Shown here piece by piece: positions 61,956 to 64,000 of a stretch of DNA of 64,000 nucleotides; position 1 is the first letter of the stretch, and every line of letters starts with the position of its first letter. Under the pieces are notes generated by a model, which saw only the letters and a program-made list of their open reading frames with translations, ran no database searches and was not told where the DNA came from. A program made the position numbers and the translations under genes. The DNA comes from Arthrobacter sp. StoSoilB5 (lineage in GTDB: Bacteria > Actinomycetota > Actinomycetes > Actinomycetales > Micrococcaceae), in contig NZ_AP024646.1 of NCBI RefSeq assembly GCF_019977235.1, forward strand, positions 992,001-1,056,000, given 5' to 3'.

Positions 61956-62981
61956 ATGATGAAGCAAGTAACCCTGGGCCTGGTAGGTGTTGGCCGAATC
62001 GGTGTGATGCACGCTAAGAACATCAGCGTGCTCAACCAAGTCCTGAACCCGGAGGGCGTCCAGGTTCAGCTAAAGCTGACGGACGTGGCGGAGGAACACG
62101 CCCGGTCCGTGGCCTCCGAATGTGGAGCGGAATTCTTTGGTTCGGTGGCCGGGCTCATCTCCTCGGGAGTGGATGGGCTGGTCATCGCAACCGGCACGGC
62201 GACACACCCGGACCTCATCCGCGCCGGCGTAGATGCTGGAATTCCCGTGTTCTGCGAGAAACCCGTGGCCGTGAGTGTTGCGGAGTCACTGCCGGTCCTG
62301 GAGTACATCCGCGAGAGGGCCGGAACCGTGCAGATCGGCCACCAACGCCGATTCGATGCCGGCTACCTGGAAGCCAAACGCGCTTACGAAGCCGGGGAGT
62401 TGGGCTGGATCCACTCCGTCCGTGCCCTCACATGCGACATGACCCCGCCGCCCGTTCAGTTCCTGGCAACCTCCGGCGGGCTGTTCCGGGATTGCTCCGT
62501 CCACGACTTCGACATCCTCCGCTGGCTCACCGGCAAGGAAATCGTGGAGGTTTATGCCAGAGGTTCCAACAATGGGGACCCGGCAATCGGTGAGGTGGGC
62601 GACGTCGATACCGCCCTGGCGGTAGTAACGTTCGACGACGGCACGGTGGGTACGGTGTCGGCCAGCCGTTACAACGGGGCCGGGCATGATGTGCGGCTGG
62701 AACTCCAGGGCTCGGACGGCTCGATTGCGGTTGGCATGGATGAACACATGGCTGTCCGGTCGGCTGAGCCAGGGGTCACGTTCCCGTACGGAATCTCCCA
62801 TAAGACTTTTGCCGAGCGCTTCGACCAGGCCTACCGCTCTGAGATGGCTGCGTTTGTTGAGCTGGTCCTGGGGGAGCGCAAGAATCCGTGCACGCCCGGG
62901 GACGCCGTTGCTGCTTCCAAGGTTGCTGACGCCGCCCAGGAGTCCCTCGAAACCGGCGTCCCGGTCCGCGTCGCCCCCTGA
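61956..62981 (+). CDS. Gfo/Idh/MocA-family dehydrogenase (third)
   Basis: A 341-residue dehydrogenase. LGLVGVGRIGVMHAKNI is the nucleotide-binding start, CEKPVAV has the catalytic Lys, and DCSVHDFDILRWLTG the Asp/His pair in the IolG-like spacing. It lacks close identity to the iolG product in this window. Two ATG codons stand in tandem at the start. Expression would follow the operator-like site. Inositol isomer specificity is a guess. Confidence 0.9.
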   Translation: MMKQVTLGLVGVGRIGVMHAKNISVLNQVLNPEGVQVQLKLTDVAEEHARSVASECGAEFFGSVAGLISSGVDGLVIATGTATHPDLIRAGVDAGIPVFCEKPVAVSVAESLPVLEYIRERAGTVQIGHQRRFDAGYLEAKRAYEAGELGWIHSVRALTCDMTPPPVQFLATSGGLFRDCSVHDFDILRWLTGKEIVEVYARGSNNGDPAIGEVGDVDTALAVVTFDDGTVGTVSASRYNGAGHDVRLELQGSDGSIAVGMDEHMAVRSAEPGVTFPYGISHKTFAERFDQAYRSEMAAFVELVLGERKNPCTPGDAVAASKVADAAQESLETGVPVRVAP

Positions 62982-62983
62982 TC

Positions 62984-63065
62984 CTCTCCCACATCCTGCG
63001 GCTTTTTTCCCGATCCTCTCTCACGTCCTGTGGCTTTTTTCCCGATCCTCTCTCACATCCTTGGG
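62984..63065 (-). repeat. 32-bp tandem repeats, inverted cluster A (about 2.5 units)
   Basis: Copies of a 32-base unit beginning GATCCTCTCTCACATCC and ending in a T-rich GGCTTTTTTCCC. The core GATCCTCTCTCACATC is the reverse complement of the core in cluster B. Confidence 0.85.
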
Positions 63066-63107
63066 GATTGGCGGCGTTCCTCTCTCCCTTGCGTCAGGAA
63101 AGCCACG

Positions 63108-63136
63108 ACGTCGGCACCTGACTTGGGTGCCGACGT
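63108..63136. terminator. Hairpin between the repeat clusters
   Basis: Perfect 11-bp stem ACGTCGGCACC / GGTGCCGACGT (63108-63118 with 63126-63136), seven-base loop. No T-run follows, so a transcription terminator is only a possibility; it sits at the symmetry centre of the two repeat clusters. Confidence 0.55.
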
Positions 63137-63155
63137 AGGGACCTACCGCGCGTGG

Positions 63156-63269
63156 GATGTGAGAGAGGATCGGTGAAAGAGCGCCTCGATGTGAGAGAGG
63201 ATCGGTGAAAGAGCGCCTCGATGTGAGAGAGGATCGGTGAAAGAGCGCCTCGATGTGAGAGAGGATCGG
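63156..63269 (+). repeat. 32-bp tandem repeats, cluster B (3.5 units)
   Basis: Three identical full units start at 63156, 63188 and 63220; a partial fourth is at 63252-63269. Each unit begins GATGTGAGAGAGGATCGG and ends AGAGCGCCTC. No spacer lies between units, so it is not a CRISPR array. Confidence 0.92.
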
Positions 63270-63337
63270 ACGTAGCTGACGCGGGCCGGATGAGTCTGGG
63301 GGAAAACTCCGACCCGCGCCAGGTCTATGGGGGCTGA

Positions 63338-64000
63338 TCAGGCGATGACCTTCATGGCCTGCCAACCCGTGCCGAGGCTAACCGGCGGAACGTTGCCAAG
63401 CGTTCCGCTTCCCGATCCGGGATAGAGCCACAAAGTGTCTCCGATGCGGCCTACGACGTCGTTCTTACCGTCGCCGTCAAGGTCCCGTGGCCCGGCCATC
63501 GCAGTGCGGGTTCCCCATCCAGTCCCGATCTGCGTCCATTGCAGCCAGCCCCCGGAACCATTGCCCGGATATAGCCATAATGCGCCTGTATCAGTACGCC
63601 GCGCCAGTACATCTGCCTTGCCGTCACTGTTGAAATCACCAGTGCTGAAGATGGCGTTCATGACGCCCCAACCCCAGCCGACTGTGTAGGGAGTCCGCTG
63701 CCCTCCGGCACCATTTCCTTCATACAAGCGGAGGTCGCCGTTGCTGCGACGTCCCATGAAATCGGGAATGCCGTCACCGCTGAAATCCCCTGGGGAGAAC
63801 AGCTGTGTCATGGTGCTCCAACCGGTGCTGACCTGTTTGCGTGCGCCGAAGCTGCCTGCGCCGTCACCGGGATAGAACCACAGAATGTCGCCGGACCGTG
63901 CCAGGAGGTCGGGCTTCCCGTCGCTGTTGAAGTCGCCCGGAGTGATGGTGTCCGTGTTGGATGACCATGCTGGGGCCGGCAAGGCGAGCTGCCGAGGCGA
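63338..64000 (-). CDS. FG-GAP/VCBS-repeat protein, C-terminal part (cut by window edge)
   Basis: The frame stays open to the window edge, so this is the C-terminal 220 residues of a longer protein. Four repeats of GDFNSDGKPDLLAR type (with variants GDFSGDGIPDFMGR, GDFNSDGKADVLAR, RDLDGDGKNDVVGR) are calcium-binding FG-GAP/VCBS blades, each followed by LWFYPGDGAG-like segments. Such domains form beta-propellers on secreted enzymes or adhesins; in Arthrobacter they often end lysozyme-like or peptidase-like proteins. The catalytic part, if any, lies outside the window. Confidence 0.85.
   Translation of the reverse strand, partial: SPRQLALPAPAWSSNTDTITPGDFNSDGKPDLLARSGDILWFYPGDGAGSFGARKQVSTGWSTMTQLFSPGDFSGDGIPDFMGRRSNGDLRLYEGNGAGGQRTPYTVGWGWGVMNAIFSTGDFNSDGKADVLARRTDTGALWLYPGNGSGGWLQWTQIGTGWGTRTAMAGPRDLDGDGKNDVVGRIGDTLWLYPGSGSGTLGNVPPVSLGTGWQAMKVIA

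Larger units (their letters stand above)
62982..63337. other. Repeat-rich intergenic region
   Basis: About 356 bases without a gene. It contains two clusters of 32-base repeats in opposite orientation and a central hairpin, listed separately. Confidence 0.85.

Noticed and set aside
63156..63269. Possible CRISPR array
   Set aside because: The 32-base units are directly head to tail with no spacers, and no cas gene is in the window.

Overview
The window is GC-rich actinobacterial chromosome, most likely Arthrobacter or Paenarthrobacter (Micrococcaceae). Three things point there: the gene content, frequent GTG/TTG starts, and gene neighbourhoods shared with other Actinobacteria. From memory, the XPB helicase pair, cold-shock protein, DUF3027 protein and serC resemble the Rv0861c to Rv0884c region of Mycobacterium tuberculosis. 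PcrA/UvrD1 next to sucCD resembles Rv0949 to Rv0952. I see no transposase, integrase, phage or plasmid gene; the window reads as stable chromosome plus one large catabolic block.

Layout. 1-2.9 kb: a two-component system (cut by the window edge) and a divergent lysE/lysG export pair. 2.9-5.5 kb: a membrane-fused multicopper oxidase with a small membrane partner. 5.7-9.9 kb: XPB-type helicase and its helicase-associated partner. 10-13.7 kb: small membrane protein, cold-shock protein, DUF3027 protein, serC and a DtxR/IdeR iron regulator. 13.9-16.9 kb: three secreted cell-wall hydrolases, with two c-di-AMP (ydaO-type) riboswitches in front of the first two. 17.1-23.2 kb: HNH protein, then a molybdenum-cofactor and formate-dehydrogenase-like group (mobA fusion, moeA, fdhF-like, fdhD). 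23.3-28.7 kb: GH38 alpha-mannosidase and a cystine-type ABC importer. 28.9-34.2 kb: HTH/membrane pair, then an ABC-F ATPase with an attenuator-like leader, followed by an ABC exporter. 34.1-41.7 kb: NUDIX, DUF6314, tRNA-Arg(CCU), two tandem DUF998 proteins, inositol-monophosphatase-like enzyme, PcrA helicase and a lipoprotein. 41.9-44.0 kb: sucCD.

44.3-63.0 kb is an inositol catabolic region. It holds a tautomerase; iolC, a Cgl0158-type aldolase, iolD, iolA/mmsA, iolE, iolG and iolH; convergent iolB with a GntR regulator; an ABC sugar importer; a LacI regulator; and a second set of two Gfo/Idh/MocA dehydrogenases plus an isomerase. The pathway runs from inositol uptake through inosose, diketone, ring opening, IolB isomerisation, IolC phosphorylation and aldol cleavage to malonate semialdehyde and acetyl-CoA.

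The strongest unannotated signal is a 10-bp motif, TGWCAGGACA. It occurs, with up to one mismatch, in front of all six transcription units of this block (tautomerase, iolC, gntR, importer, second dehydrogenase, third dehydrogenase). In three of them it contains or overlaps the TTGACA -35 box. I infer it is the operator of the local GntR regulator. A perfect TTGTAGCGCTACAA palindrome between the LacI gene and its divergent neighbour adds a second layer of control.

The right end carries 32-bp tandem repeats arranged as two inverted clusters, and then an FG-GAP/VCBS-repeat protein cut by the window edge.
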